Positions 25,055 through 34,180 of a stretch of 64,000 nucleotides of DNA are shown in pieces. The notes under the pieces are model-generated. The model was given only the letters and a program-made list of their open reading frames with translations, ran no database searches and was not told the DNA's origin. The translations under genes were made by a program, and so were the position numbers. Source of the DNA: Alistipes sp. (GTDB lineage: Bacteria; Bacteroidota; Bacteroidia; Bacteroidales; Rikenellaceae); assembly GCA_017410165.1 (NCBI GenBank), contig JAFQRH010000019.1, positions 186,001 through 250,000 on the forward strand. The letters are read 5' to 3'. Positions within the stretch are counted from its first letter, which is position 1; the number at the start of each line of letters is the position of its first letter.

Positions 25055-25666
25055 CTAAAAATATATGTTGCCGCGCTTTTTCCAATAATGCAACAGCAGA
25101 TAGCCCCACAACATTCCGCCGACGTGGGCGAAGTGTGCCACACCGGCATCAAAGCCACCCCAACCCTGGAAGAGTTCGAGTGCGATATATCCCACGACGA
25201 ACCACTTTGCCTTGATTGGGAACGGCAGCGGGAAGATGAATATCTGCTCGTTCGGGTGCATAACACCGAAGGCCATCAGCAGACCCATCACGGCGCCCGA
25301 AGCACCGAGCATCGTGAAGTAGTACTCACCGCCTATCCACGCCACAAGCATCTGCAACAGAGCCGCACCGATACCGCATACCATATAATATATAAGGAAG
25401 CGGCGCGAGCCAAGTTCGTATTCGAGCGTGCGGCCAAACATCCACAACGCGAACATATTGAAGAACAGGTGGCTGAAACTGCCGTGCAGGAACATATACG
25501 AGATGAATTGGTAGGAGTGGAAGTTGGGCGAGCCAATCCAAAACAGTTGTCCGTACGTACCCATCAACGTATTGAACGCCGGAATGAGCCACGTTGCAAG
25601 GAATAGCAACGCGTTGGCTATTATGAGATTCTTCACCACGGGTGGTGTGCGAAAATATGGATTCAT
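25055..25666 (-). CDS. Rhomboid family intramembrane serine protease
   Basis: 203 aa, six membrane segments. Rhomboid signatures: YMFLHGSFSHLFFNM, catalytic Ser in LGASGAVMGLLMAF, and catalytic His in HFAHVGGMLWGYLL. It cleaves membrane proteins within or next to a transmembrane helix. It is 21 bases after mutL. A second rhomboid often sits beside this type in Bacteroidales, but none is visible here. Confidence 0.92.
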   Translation of the reverse strand: MNPYFRTPPVVKNLIIANALLFLATWLIPAFNTLMGTYGQLFWIGSPNFHSYQFISYMFLHGSFSHLFFNMFALWMFGRTLEYELGSRRFLIYYMVCGIGAALLQMLVAWIGGEYYFTMLGASGAVMGLLMAFGVMHPNEQIFIFPLPFPIKAKWFVVGYIALELFQGWGGFDAGVAHFAHVGGMLWGYLLLHYWKKRGNIYF

Positions 25667-25687
25667 CGTCTTTGTCTGTAAATGGTT

Positions 25688-27580
25688 TTATCCTAAACGT
25701 TTCTGTATCTCTTCGAGCGTAAACTCGGTCAGAATCTGCTTGCCCGAAGGCGAGTAATTTACGTCCGATGCCGTGCGTAGCGCAGCGACAAGGTTCTCGG
25801 CATCGCTGTGCGTATAGCCCACTTTGTGAGTCGCTTCGTTGTGCGCGAGCGTCATCGCCATACGCTCCTTGCGGATGTCGGCTATCGGTTGGTCGAGCGC
25901 GACGGTCTGCAACAATTCGTAGAGCGCAGTGTCTATATGCTCGATTGCGCAGTCGGCAGGCACTCCGCGTACCTCGATTGTGCGCGAGCCACACAACTCA
26001 ATATCGAAACCGAGTGCAGCAAAATCCGTCGCATACTCTTCGAGCAACGAGTACTCCTCGTCCGAGAGCTCCAATCGCTCGGCAAAGAGCAACTGTTGCG
26101 ATACGCTGTGACCTCCGCCGAGCATCGCCATATATCCGTCGAAGAGCACGCGCTCGCGTGCGCGCATCAAATCGGCAACCACGATTCTGCCACCTGCCGT
26201 AAACGATGCGTAACGACCGCCGATGTGGCAAACCTGCCCCCACGCGGTCTCGCTTGGCGATTCGAGTTCGAGGTACTGCTCGCCCCCCTCCTCTTGCGAC
26301 TCGATATACTCAAACTCGCTCGAAGAGCCGATTGTGCCGCCCCCAAAGCCCGTCGCCGGACTCTCAAAGTCGTCGTATGCATTCGAGTGGTCGAAACCCG
26401 TATTTACGTCAAACGCCATTCTGCCTACGCCTACGCCTGCGGGCGCGTGTTCGTCGGCTGCCGTCTCAATCTCGAACGGATTGTAGTTGTTGCGCGTCGT
26501 GGCACGTGGCTCGTTGTAGAACACTCCGGGGCGTGCAACCGGAATCTCAACCCCCTGCTCGGTGTCGAAATCGAGCAACGGCACGGCTCCCGTCTTGGCA
26601 AGCGTCTCGCGCACGGCAGCGTTTATAATCTGCCATATCGCCTCCGAGTCGGCAAACTTCACCTCGGTCTTCTTTGCGTGTACATTCACATCGACACGCT
26701 CCGCCTCGACCGTAAGGTATATGAAGAACGATGGCGCAGCACCCTCCGGTATCAACTTCTCGTACGCCCTGCATACCGCCTTGTTGAGGTATGGCGAGCG
26801 GAAATATCGTCCATTGACGAACATATACTGCTCGGACGAGTGGGCACGAGCCGCAGCCGGTCGTCCGACATAACCCTCGACACGCACAATCGACGTCTCG
26901 ACACCAACCTCCAACAGATTGTTCTTCATCTGCTTGCCCATCACGCCTACGATTCGCTCGGCGAGATTCGACTGTGGCAACGAATAGAGTGGTGCGCCTG
27001 CCGATAGCAACTCCAACGCCACCTCCGGATGGCACAATGCCACGCGACGGAACTCGGTCTTGATGCCGGCGGCGAGTTTGCTCTCCTTGTTGTCGATAAA
27101 CTTGCGACGTGCCGGCGTGTTGTAGAAGAGGTTGCGCACGACAAATTGCGAGCCGACGGGTGCAGCCACCGGTTGTTGCGATATGAACTCGCCACCATTG
27201 ATTATGGTCTTGGTGCCAAACTCGGCATCCGCTTGTCGGGTCGTGAGCTCGACCTGTGCGACAGCGGCTATCGAAGCGAGTGCCTCACCGCGAAAACCGA
27301 ACGTGTGCAGCGCGTAGATATCGTCCAGCGTTGCAATTTTGCTCGTTGCGTGGCACTCGAAGGCCATTCGTGCATCGGTTGGCGACATACCGCATCCGTT
27401 ATCGACAATCTGTATCATATCGCGGCCGCCGTTGGTGAAGTTTACCGTCACGCTCGATGCCCCTGCATCAATAGCGTTCTCCATCATCTCCTTGACGGCT
27501 GATGATGGCGATTCGACAACTTCGCCCGCCTTGATTTGATTGGCGACAATTTCGGGTAGCAGTTTTATTCGGTCTGCCAT
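25688..27580 (-). CDS. mutL: DNA mismatch repair protein MutL
   Basis: 630 aa. The GHKL ATPase domain is intact: KEMMENAIDAGA, DNGCGM, GFRGEALASIAAVAQ and the second domain GYVGRPAAARAHSS. A low-complexity linker (about 350-430) leads to the dimerisation domain. The C-terminal endonuclease motif usually written DQHAxxExxxxE reads DLMRARERVLFD, and the later Cys/His-containing motifs read LAHNEATHK and YSPSGKQ, so metal-dependent nicking activity looks doubtful. It acts as the matchmaker between MutS and downstream repair enzymes. It lies in an operon with grpE and dnaJ. Confidence 0.93.
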   Translation of the reverse strand: MADRIKLLPEIVANQIKAGEVVESPSSAVKEMMENAIDAGASSVTVNFTNGGRDMIQIVDNGCGMSPTDARMAFECHATSKIATLDDIYALHTFGFRGEALASIAAVAQVELTTRQADAEFGTKTIINGGEFISQQPVAAPVGSQFVVRNLFYNTPARRKFIDNKESKLAAGIKTEFRRVALCHPEVALELLSAGAPLYSLPQSNLAERIVGVMGKQMKNNLLEVGVETSIVRVEGYVGRPAAARAHSSEQYMFVNGRYFRSPYLNKAVCRAYEKLIPEGAAPSFFIYLTVEAERVDVNVHAKKTEVKFADSEAIWQIINAAVRETLAKTGAVPLLDFDTEQGVEIPVARPGVFYNEPRATTRNNYNPFEIETAADEHAPAGVGVGRMAFDVNTGFDHSNAYDDFESPATGFGGGTIGSSSEFEYIESQEEGGEQYLELESPSETAWGQVCHIGGRYASFTAGGRIVVADLMRARERVLFDGYMAMLGGGHSVSQQLLFAERLELSDEEYSLLEEYATDFAALGFDIELCGSRTIEVRGVPADCAIEHIDTALYELLQTVALDQPIADIRKERMAMTLAHNEATHKVGYTHSDAENLVAALRTASDVNYSPSGKQILTEFTLEEIQKRLG

Positions 27581-27586
27581 ATCGGT

Positions 27587-28000
27587 TTACTCCTCCTCTT
27601 TGTAGTCGTTTGGTACGATAGTAATCGGCGTGTATGGATTAAACTCCTCGATGTCGATCTGCTCTTGTGTCTTTTGTGGCACACGCATTCGGTTAAACAT
27701 CGCCACCACACGCGGAAAAATCAGGTAGATGATGACGAGCATCAGCAGAATGCCCGCCACCGGCGCAATCTTGCGTGTAATGCCGCCGTTTGCAGCCCGC
27801 TCTGCCTCGCGTCGCGCTTTGCGTGCTTCGCGCTGCGTGCGGATATACTGCCCGGGTGTGTATTCCATACCCTCGTCGGCACTGCTCTCGCCACGCAACT
27901 CCCTGCGACGTTGCTCACGACGCTCCTTCTCGGGGTCGTAGTAACGCGGAATGTAGTTGAATGCGTTGGCGTGCTTCTTATGTGGTGTAAAGAGTCCCAT
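27587..28000 (-). CDS. Conserved single-pass membrane protein of unknown function
   Basis: 137 aa. A basic, Arg/Glu-rich N-terminal half (RREQRRRELRGESS, REARKARREAERAA) is probably helical and cytoplasmic; one membrane helix follows at about 78-96 (IAPVAGILLMLVIIYLIFP), then a short external tail. It is packed tightly between dnaJ (five bases) and mutL (six bases). No enzymatic motif is visible. The position suggests a conserved housekeeping-operon member rather than a recent insert. Confidence 0.7.
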   Translation of the reverse strand: MGLFTPHKKHANAFNYIPRYYDPEKERREQRRRELRGESSADEGMEYTPGQYIRTQREARKARREAERAANGGITRKIAPVAGILLMLVIIYLIFPRVVAMFNRMRVPQKTQEQIDIEEFNPYTPITIVPNDYKEEE

Positions 28001-28005
28001 ATTGT

Positions 28006-29175
28006 TTACTTAAAAAAGCTCTTCATTCGCTCGAAGATATTCTGATTCTCGACCTTCTCCGGACGCTTGAAGTGGGTCATCGTCGAGAGTTTTTCGACGA
28101 GTGCGCGCTCCTCCGAGTTGAGCGATGTCGGGATGGTGATATCAACCACGACGAGCAAATCGCCTCTGCCATAGCCGTTTACCGACGGCAGTCCCTTGCC
28201 TCGCAAGCGCAAGATTTTACCCGAATGGGTACCTGCGGCGATGCTGATTTTCGCCTTGCCCTCGACGGTCGGCACCTCGACCTCGCCACCAAGCAGTGCG
28301 GTGGTGATTGTGATGTTGAGGTTGTGAATCAGGTCGTTGCCGTCGCGCATAAGTTGAGCATTGTGCTCCTCTTCGATGACAACAATCAGGTCGCCATTCA
28401 CGCCACCGTGACGCGCTGCGTTACCTTTGCCGGCAACTGTCAGAGCCATACCCTCGCCAACGCCGGCCGGAATGTTGATTTCGATAATCTCCGACCCCTT
28501 GGTGATGCCTTCGCCACCGCACGCATCGCACTTGTCTTTGATGATGCGACCCTCGCCACCGCAGTTCGGACATACGCCTTGGGTCTGCATACGACCGAAG
28601 AATGTATTTTCGACACGTGTTACCACGCCCGTACCGTTACAGTTCGGACAGGTTGTGAATGCCGACGAATCCTTTGCTCCGCTACCGCCACACTTCTCGC
28701 AGGCGATATATTTATTGACCTTCAACTTCTTGGTCGTGCCGTTTGCAATCTCGGCGAGTGTGAGTTTCACGCGAACGCGAATATCCGAGCCGCGATTGAC
28801 TCTCTGACCGCCTCGGCTGCCTCCGCCGAAACCGCCGAAACCACCGCCAAAGTGGCCTCCGAAGATGTCGCCGAACTGCGAGAAGATATCCTCCATCGAG
28901 AAACCTCCTCCGCCAAAGCCGCCGAAACCGCCGGCTCCTGCCGCACCGCTCATTCCGGCGTGTCCGAATTGGTCGTAACGGGCACGTTTGTCGGGATTCG
29001 ACAGTACGTCGTACGCCTCGGCCGCCTCCTTGAACTTATCCTCGGCCTCTTTGTCGCCCGGATTCTTGTCCGGGTGGTATTTGATGGCTGCCTTGCGGTA
29101 TGCCTTCTTTATCTCGTCGTCGTTGGCGTTCTTGGCAACGCCCAACACTTCGTAGTAATCTCTCTTCTCTGCCAT
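28006..29175 (-). CDS. dnaJ: Chaperone DnaJ
   Basis: 389 aa, type I DnaJ. J-domain with the HPD motif ([17 protein letters not shown]), a long Gly/Phe-rich linker (about 75-125), four zinc-finger CxxCxGxG repeats ([32 protein letters not shown]), and a C-terminal substrate-binding domain. It stimulates DnaK ATPase and delivers unfolded proteins. It is 10 bases after grpE; dnaK is not in this window. Confidence 0.96.
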   Translation of the reverse strand: MAEKRDYYEVLGVAKNANDDEIKKAYRKAAIKYHPDKNPGDKEAEDKFKEAAEAYDVLSNPDKRARYDQFGHAGMSGAAGAGGFGGFGGGGFSMEDIFSQFGDIFGGHFGGGFGGFGGGSRGGQRVNRGSDIRVRVKLTLAEIANGTTKKLKVNKYIACEKCGGSGAKDSSAFTTCPNCNGTGVVTRVENTFFGRMQTQGVCPNCGGEGRIIKDKCDACGGEGITKGSEIIEINIPAGVGEGMALTVAGKGNAARHGGVNGDLIVVIEEEHNAQLMRDGNDLIHNLNITITTALLGGEVEVPTVEGKAKISIAAGTHSGKILRLRGKGLPSVNGYGRGDLLVVVDITIPTSLNSEERALVEKLSTMTHFKRPEKVENQNIFERMKSFFK

Positions 29176-29185
29176 ACTCTAAAAA

Positions 29186-29800
29186 CTATTCACCCACAAC
29201 AACCTTGGCAAAGCGCAACACGCGCTCGCCCAACTTGTAGCCACGCTGCACGACGTCGATGACCTTACCCTTGTTCTCTTCGCCTGCCGCGAAACGCGCA
29301 ACGGCTTCGTGCAGATTCTCGTCAAACGGCTCGCCTTTGGCCTCAATCTCCGTTACACTCTTCTGGCGGAGCGTGTCGATGAACTTCTGCACCACCAGAC
29401 GCTCGCCCTCGCGCAGAGCCGCGATATCCTCGCTCTTCTCGGATGCCTCAATTGCACGCTGCATATCGTCCAACACAGGAAGTATCGCCTTCAATACGTC
29501 GCTGCCACCCGTCTGTACGAGGTCCATCTTCTCGCGCAGGGTGCGCTTGCGGAAGTTGTCAAACTCGGCTTGCAGACGAATGTACTTATCGCGCCAATCA
29601 ATCTGTTCCTCTTTCTCCTCGCTGGGCTCCGGCTCTACGAGCGGTTCCTCGTCGGTCGGCTCTGCCACACTGTCAGCATCTGTCGGCTGCTCATCTGTCA
29701 CATTGTCACAAGGCGTACCCTCGCACGAAGGGTAGCCCTCGCCGGCGTGGAAGCCCTCATCGCCATTAACCTCTTGATTGTAAGTGTTTTCCTTTTTCAT
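29186..29800 (-). CDS. grpE: Nucleotide exchange factor GrpE
   Basis: 204 aa. A long acidic Glu/Asp/Pro-rich N-terminal region (1-75) precedes the coiled coil (YIRLQAEFDNFRKRTLREK) and the C-terminal β-domain (VQRGYKLGERVLRFAKVVVGE), the standard GrpE signature. It promotes ADP release from DnaK. It is the first gene of a seven-gene minus-strand run (grpE, dnaJ, TM protein, mutL, rhomboid, EEP, YhcH). No CIRCE-type inverted repeat is visible upstream. Confidence 0.95.
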   Translation of the reverse strand: MKKENTYNQEVNGDEGFHAGEGYPSCEGTPCDNVTDEQPTDADSVAEPTDEEPLVEPEPSEEKEEQIDWRDKYIRLQAEFDNFRKRTLREKMDLVQTGGSDVLKAILPVLDDMQRAIEASEKSEDIAALREGERLVVQKFIDTLRQKSVTEIEAKGEPFDENLHEAVARFAAGEENKGKVIDVVQRGYKLGERVLRFAKVVVGE

Positions 29801-29880
29801 ATCGTATTGTTTTTATTATCACTGCTTATATTGTAGAACAAATGCTGTACCGAATTGGTGTGTATGCCACCGCTTGCCTT

Positions 29881-32739
29881 TTAGAAGAGGTTGTCGTACA
29901 TCGACTGACTCTTGTCGTATTTCAGGTCGGCAAGTGATGATGCCTTGACACCGATGTTGAAACTCCAACTCTTGTGCGTACCGAACGGAATCCATACGAA
30001 CGACATCTGCCAACAGTGCAGGTCACGCGTGATGGATATCGAGGTGGTGGTCAGTTTTCTGTTCTGTATATCGAAACCGCTGGTTACTGATATACCGGTC
30101 TTTGGTGTGATGTTCACACTCGCATTGACACCGATTGTCTGCGTGATGTTTCGTTTGTAGCCCGTCGTGCCGTTGTTCGTGTACGATATACCATAACTGA
30201 TGACGTAGTTGAAACCGAGGTTCCACGGTATCGAGAAGTCGTAGTATGTCTGTGCCATATACCGTCGTCGTAGGACGGGGTCCATCAGTCCGTAAGGGTC
30301 GGAGAATGGATTGAAGTACTCCGGCGGAATGGTGTTAATATCGTTTATGGCCGATTGCGACTTGTTTTGGCGCGACTTGAAGGTGTAACCGAAACTCCAA
30401 CCCGTGCTGATGACACGACCGAGCAGACCTCGACGCAACATCAGTTTGTTGTAACGCACACCCTGCGGTGTAACCTCATACGGGTCGATGGTTGCCGAGA
30501 GGTTGATACCAAAGTTGCCGACAATCGTCGTACGGAACGCGAGCGAGAGGTTCGACAGACCGAGCGAGTCGGCGAGGAAGTTGTACGAGCCGCTGAGCGA
30601 CAAATCCTCGATGAGTTTAATCTTGCGGACACCCGACGTGTCGCGCTTCGAGAGCACCTTCATCTCCAAACTCTGTTTGAGCGAGAAGTTGATGGATGCC
30701 GCAGCACCTCTGCCCGGAACACCGAATGCGTTGTCCGAGTATGGCGAGTAGATGGTGTGGCCACCGAGCGAGTCGGACTGCACAACCTTATAGAAGCCGT
30801 ACTTTTGGTTGCCGAAGTTAGGCATATATGAGGCACCGATGCTCGGCGTGATGGTGTGGCGCACGGCCTGCACCTTTGCCGTCTTCGACTTCATCTGCCA
30901 CATACCGTAGATGGTCGTGTTGGCCGATACGGATGCATTGTAGTTGTAGATTCGCCAGAAACCGTACTCCGGATCGAGTTTATCGACGGTGTTGGTCTCC
31001 GGATTCCACTCCTGCATCTGACGCTTGAAGTACCAACGCTCCGTGTAGTTGAACGACGGGGTGATGTTGATATACTTAAAGAGTGTGAAACTTGCCGATA
31101 CGGGCAGCGTATGCTCGATACCGTGACGCATATTTCGGAGCGTCTCCTTCGAGAATATCTGATTCTCCTGTGCGGTTGCCGAGTTGGTCAGCTTACCGGT
31201 GTAGGTGAACGAAATCTTCTCGTACCAACGCTGCTTGCCGACCGCCTCCTTACGCTTGAACGGATAGACACGCGCCACGTTGAAGACGATGTTCGGGAAT
31301 GTCACCGAGAGGGCCCTCGTCTGCGAGTTCTGCGATATGGCCATATTCATCGAGAGCGAGAACGGCGTACCCGCCCAACTTTTCGAGTAGGAGATAGACG
31401 AGTTGGTCTGCGTCGAGAGAATATCGTTCAGTGTGGTTGCCGAGTACTTGTTGTAACCGCTACTCGACAGGTTTACCGATGCGGAGAATGTCGAGCCCGG
31501 ATTGGCCTTCGGGTCCTGCGCGTGGGTCCACGTGAATTTGAAGTTGTTCTGCTTGATGTAGTCCGGCTCGCCCTTGTCGCCCGTCTTTACACTCGAATAG
31601 TCAAAGGAGAGGTTACCCGAGAATTTGTATCGTTTCGTGTATCGTGACGATGCCTGCACCTCCCACGAGCCGAGCGTATAGATACCGCCCGTCAGCGCGA
31701 GGTCCATATGCTCGCCCAAGATGAAGTAGTAACCCAAACCACGAAGGAAGAATCCGCGTGCGCCATCCTCGCCGTATGTCGGCATCAGCAGACCCGACTT
31801 CGGACCGAGATTGATTGGGAAGAAGCCCTCAGGAATACCGAGGAAGTAGATTGGCACGTCCTCCATCACCAAGTAGGCAGGACCCGTGATAATCTTCTTG
31901 TTCGGGATAATCTTCGCCTTGGTCATCGCAAGGTAGAAGTGCGGATTCTCGGTCTGGTCGCAAGTGGTGTACTTACCGCTTTGGATGTTAATCGAGTTGT
32001 CGGCCAACTTCTTGATTCGTCCACCGACCAACCAACCGTCACCCTCCTGTGTGGCTACGCCCTGAATGAGTGCCTTTTCGGAGTCGAAATTGTAGGTGAT
32101 GGTGTCCATCGTGTACGACGAGCCGCCATCGGTGAATACGGGGTGGGTCTTGGTCGCTACGCCATCGACCGTGTCGGGCTTACCGTATGCGTATATCTCC
32201 TTGTTGTCCATATTGATACGCATAAAGTCCGCCTGTAAACTCTTGTCCGCATACTTGATGTCGCCCTGATTGTAGATATAGACCCTCTTGTTGAGCACAT
32301 CGTAACAGAGCGAGTCGGTGTTCTTACCCTCGATTACCTCGTCCAATCCGCCACCGCCCTGACGTTTTGCGCGAGCAGCGGTTGTGTCGGGCTTCGGCGC
32401 GAGTGGTATGAGCGAATCGCGCTTTGCTGCCGGCTTTATCGAGTCGGAGAGCGATGTGCCCGTCTGGCGGCGTGAGGTGCGTTCGGTCGAGCGACGTGCA
32501 CGGCGCGAGGCGGTCGGCTGTTGCGACTGTTGTGCGACCACGCTATCGCTGACAGCGTTTGCCATCGGGCGCAACGAGTCGCGCACGGCGTCGGATATAA
32601 CCGAATCGCTCGGTGCGTTAAACGCAGCAGAAATCGCCTCGGCAGAGAGTGCGATTGGTTGCGTTGTACCGAAGAGCGACCCGATTGCGACGAGCGCAAC
32701 GAGCATCGAAAGTAAATATTTTAGACAGTTTCGTTTCAA
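29881..32739 (-). CDS. lptD: LptD/OstA-like LPS assembly outer-membrane protein
   Basis: 952 aa. The frame opens with TTG at 32739; this start supplies the positively charged MKRNCLKYLL before the hydrophobic signal segment, whereas the next ATG (32706) does not. A Ser/Arg/Ala-rich linker (about 45-130) is followed by an OstA-type β-jellyroll (VYIYNQGDIKYADKSLQADF) and a long C-terminal β-barrel with many alternating aromatic strands. It inserts LPS into the outer leaflet with LptE. It is transcribed divergently from the cell-wall amidase, with a well-formed promoter. Confidence 0.85.
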   Translation of the reverse strand: MKRNCLKYLLSMLVALVAIGSLFGTTQPIALSAEAISAAFNAPSDSVISDAVRDSLRPMANAVSDSVVAQQSQQPTASRRARRSTERTSRRQTGTSLSDSIKPAAKRDSLIPLAPKPDTTAARAKRQGGGGLDEVIEGKNTDSLCYDVLNKRVYIYNQGDIKYADKSLQADFMRINMDNKEIYAYGKPDTVDGVATKTHPVFTDGGSSYTMDTITYNFDSEKALIQGVATQEGDGWLVGGRIKKLADNSINIQSGKYTTCDQTENPHFYLAMTKAKIIPNKKIITGPAYLVMEDVPIYFLGIPEGFFPINLGPKSGLLMPTYGEDGARGFFLRGLGYYFILGEHMDLALTGGIYTLGSWEVQASSRYTKRYKFSGNLSFDYSSVKTGDKGEPDYIKQNNFKFTWTHAQDPKANPGSTFSASVNLSSSGYNKYSATTLNDILSTQTNSSISYSKSWAGTPFSLSMNMAISQNSQTRALSVTFPNIVFNVARVYPFKRKEAVGKQRWYEKISFTYTGKLTNSATAQENQIFSKETLRNMRHGIEHTLPVSASFTLFKYINITPSFNYTERWYFKRQMQEWNPETNTVDKLDPEYGFWRIYNYNASVSANTTIYGMWQMKSKTAKVQAVRHTITPSIGASYMPNFGNQKYGFYKVVQSDSLGGHTIYSPYSDNAFGVPGRGAAASINFSLKQSLEMKVLSKRDTSGVRKIKLIEDLSLSGSYNFLADSLGLSNLSLAFRTTIVGNFGINLSATIDPYEVTPQGVRYNKLMLRRGLLGRVISTGWSFGYTFKSRQNKSQSAINDINTIPPEYFNPFSDPYGLMDPVLRRRYMAQTYYDFSIPWNLGFNYVISYGISYTNNGTTGYKRNITQTIGVNASVNITPKTGISVTSGFDIQNRKLTTTSISITRDLHCWQMSFVWIPFGTHKSWSFNIGVKASSLADLKYDKSQSMYDNLF

Positions 32740-32764
32740 AAATCCAAAATTTTTTGTACCTTTG
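32734..32764 (+). promoter_or_regulatory. Promoter of the SPOR amidase gene
   Basis: TTTC (32734-32737), 19-bp spacer, TACCTTTG (32757-32764). The -7 TTTG is also the first four bases of the 20-bp perfect palindrome at 32761-32780. Confidence 0.6.
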
Positions 32765-32780
32765 CCGACGCGTCGGCAAA
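32761..32780. promoter_or_regulatory. 20-bp perfect palindrome over the amidase start site region
   Basis: TTTGCCGACGCGTCGGCAAA is its own reverse complement. It begins inside the -7 element of the amidase promoter and covers the expected transcription start, 100 bp before the ATG; it is also in the lptD leader on the other strand. It could be an operator or a 5'-end RNA hairpin. Confidence 0.55.
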
Positions 32781-32830
32781 AAACGCAAAATCAAGCCCTT
32801 GTGCGCTTGTGTACGCGTTTTTTCGGCGCG

Positions 32831-32861
32831 TAAAGATAGTGAAAAAACTCTACATATCAAA
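32831..32861 (-). promoter_or_regulatory. Promoter of lptD
   Basis: On the minus strand, TTTG (32858-32861), 19-bp spacer, TATCTTTA (32831-32838), one base off consensus. It implies a leader of about 85 nt that contains the palindrome at 32761-32780. Confidence 0.6.
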
Positions 32862-32881
32862 TTTTACGACCGCTAACCGCT

Positions 32882-34126
32882 ATGCGTAGAATGCTTTTCG
32901 TCATACTGACGCTTCTGTTGTGCGCACTCTCTCTGAACGTAAGAGCAGAGGAAAATGTTGCGTGCGGTGTGCGAACTGTGGTAATTGATGCGGGTCACGG
33001 TGGCCCTCGTTTCCCGGGTGCGCGCTACGGCAACGTCTGCGAGAAGACTATCAATCTGCAAGTGGCTTTGAAGTTGGGTGCGCTTATCGAGAAGAATATG
33101 CCGCACGTTAAGGTGGTCTATACGCGCAAGGTCGAGAAGCAGTTTTCGAGCGTGCTGACCGACGACTTGCAGGCGCGAGCCGATATTGCGAATGGTGCGG
33201 ATGGCGACCTCTTTATCTCGATTCACTCCAACGCGGCGCGTAATAGCGCGGTGAAGGGTGTCGAGACGCTGATTATGGGTGAGACCTCGATGGAGACGCG
33301 AATCAACGAGCAGGCACTCTATCTTAACAATAAGGACGAGTTGCTCGATATGTCCGACCAAAAGACGGCGGCAATCGTTCGTGCCTACATCCAAAACCTC
33401 CAATATACCTATGGCGAGTATAGCGAGATGATGGCTCGCTTGGTGCAGAAACACTATGTCAAGATAGGTCGCACGAATCGAGGCGTGAGAAAACAACCGT
33501 TGAAGGTGCTCTATGCTACCGATATGCCGAGTGTGCTGACCGAGATTGGTTTTATGTCCAATCCGCAGGAGTTGGCGTATATTACATCCGAAAAGGGGCA
33601 GAATGAGATAGCGAACGCATTGTTTGGTGCCGTTAAGGATTATGAGGCGTACGTTCGTAAGACGCTTTTGATTGACGAGCCGTCGGAGCAACCATCGGTT
33701 GCACCATCCGTGCAGGAGCAACCCAAACAGTCGGACGCACCGAAGGCAGAGCAACCAAAAGCGACCGAGCAACCCAAAAAAGTTGAGCAACCAAAGGTGG
33801 CAGAACAGCCGAAAGTGACAGAGCAACCAAAGGTGACCGAACAACCAAAGCCGTCGGATGCTCCGAAGGCAGAGCAGCCAAAGTCCGCAAAATATTATGC
33901 CGTGCAGGTTATGGCAAGCGCAAAGCGGTTGTCGCTCTCGCACGCCGAGTTTGGCGAGTATCGCGGTCGTGTTGCGGAGGTGCTCTCCGAGGGTAGTTTC
34001 CCGTATAAATATTGCGTAGGCGAGTATGCCGACCGTGCATCGGCACAAGCGGCTCTGACGACGGTGCGCAAGTGCTTCCCGAAGGCGTTTGTCGTTGCGG
34101 TGAGCGGGGGTCGGATAGCAAAATAA
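32882..34126 (+). CDS. N-acetylmuramoyl-L-alanine amidase with SPOR-like domain
   Basis: 414 aa. Signal peptide (MRRMLFVILTLLLCALSLNVRA), then an Amidase_3 domain: VVIDAGHGG (Zn-binding His), NVCEKTINLQVALKLG (Glu), FISIHSNAARN (His) and PSVLTEIGFMSNPQE (catalytic Glu). A repetitive linker at about 268-338 is built from units of the type (V/T)EQPK, and a SPOR-like domain ends the protein (KYYAVQVMASAKRL, YKYCVGEYADRASAQ). It cleaves the stem peptide from MurNAc; SPOR domains bind denuded glycan at division sites. An operon-like run with mlaD and mutS2 follows on the same strand. Confidence 0.93.
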   Translation: MRRMLFVILTLLLCALSLNVRAEENVACGVRTVVIDAGHGGPRFPGARYGNVCEKTINLQVALKLGALIEKNMPHVKVVYTRKVEKQFSSVLTDDLQARADIANGADGDLFISIHSNAARNSAVKGVETLIMGETSMETRINEQALYLNNKDELLDMSDQKTAAIVRAYIQNLQYTYGEYSEMMARLVQKHYVKIGRTNRGVRKQPLKVLYATDMPSVLTEIGFMSNPQELAYITSEKGQNEIANALFGAVKDYEAYVRKTLLIDEPSEQPSVAPSVQEQPKQSDAPKAEQPKATEQPKKVEQPKVAEQPKVTEQPKVTEQPKPSDAPKAEQPKSAKYYAVQVMASAKRLSLSHAEFGEYRGRVAEVLSEGSFPYKYCVGEYADRASAQAALTTVRKCFPKAFVVAVSGGRIAK

Positions 34127-34180
34127 GGGTGGCAAGTGATTATAAAGTAATAGAGCAACAAACACAAAAACGTAACAGAT

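Noticed and set aside
33680..33895. Short direct repeats in the amidase gene as a mobile or CRISPR feature
   Set aside because: They encode in-frame EQPK-type linker repeats between the amidase and SPOR domains.
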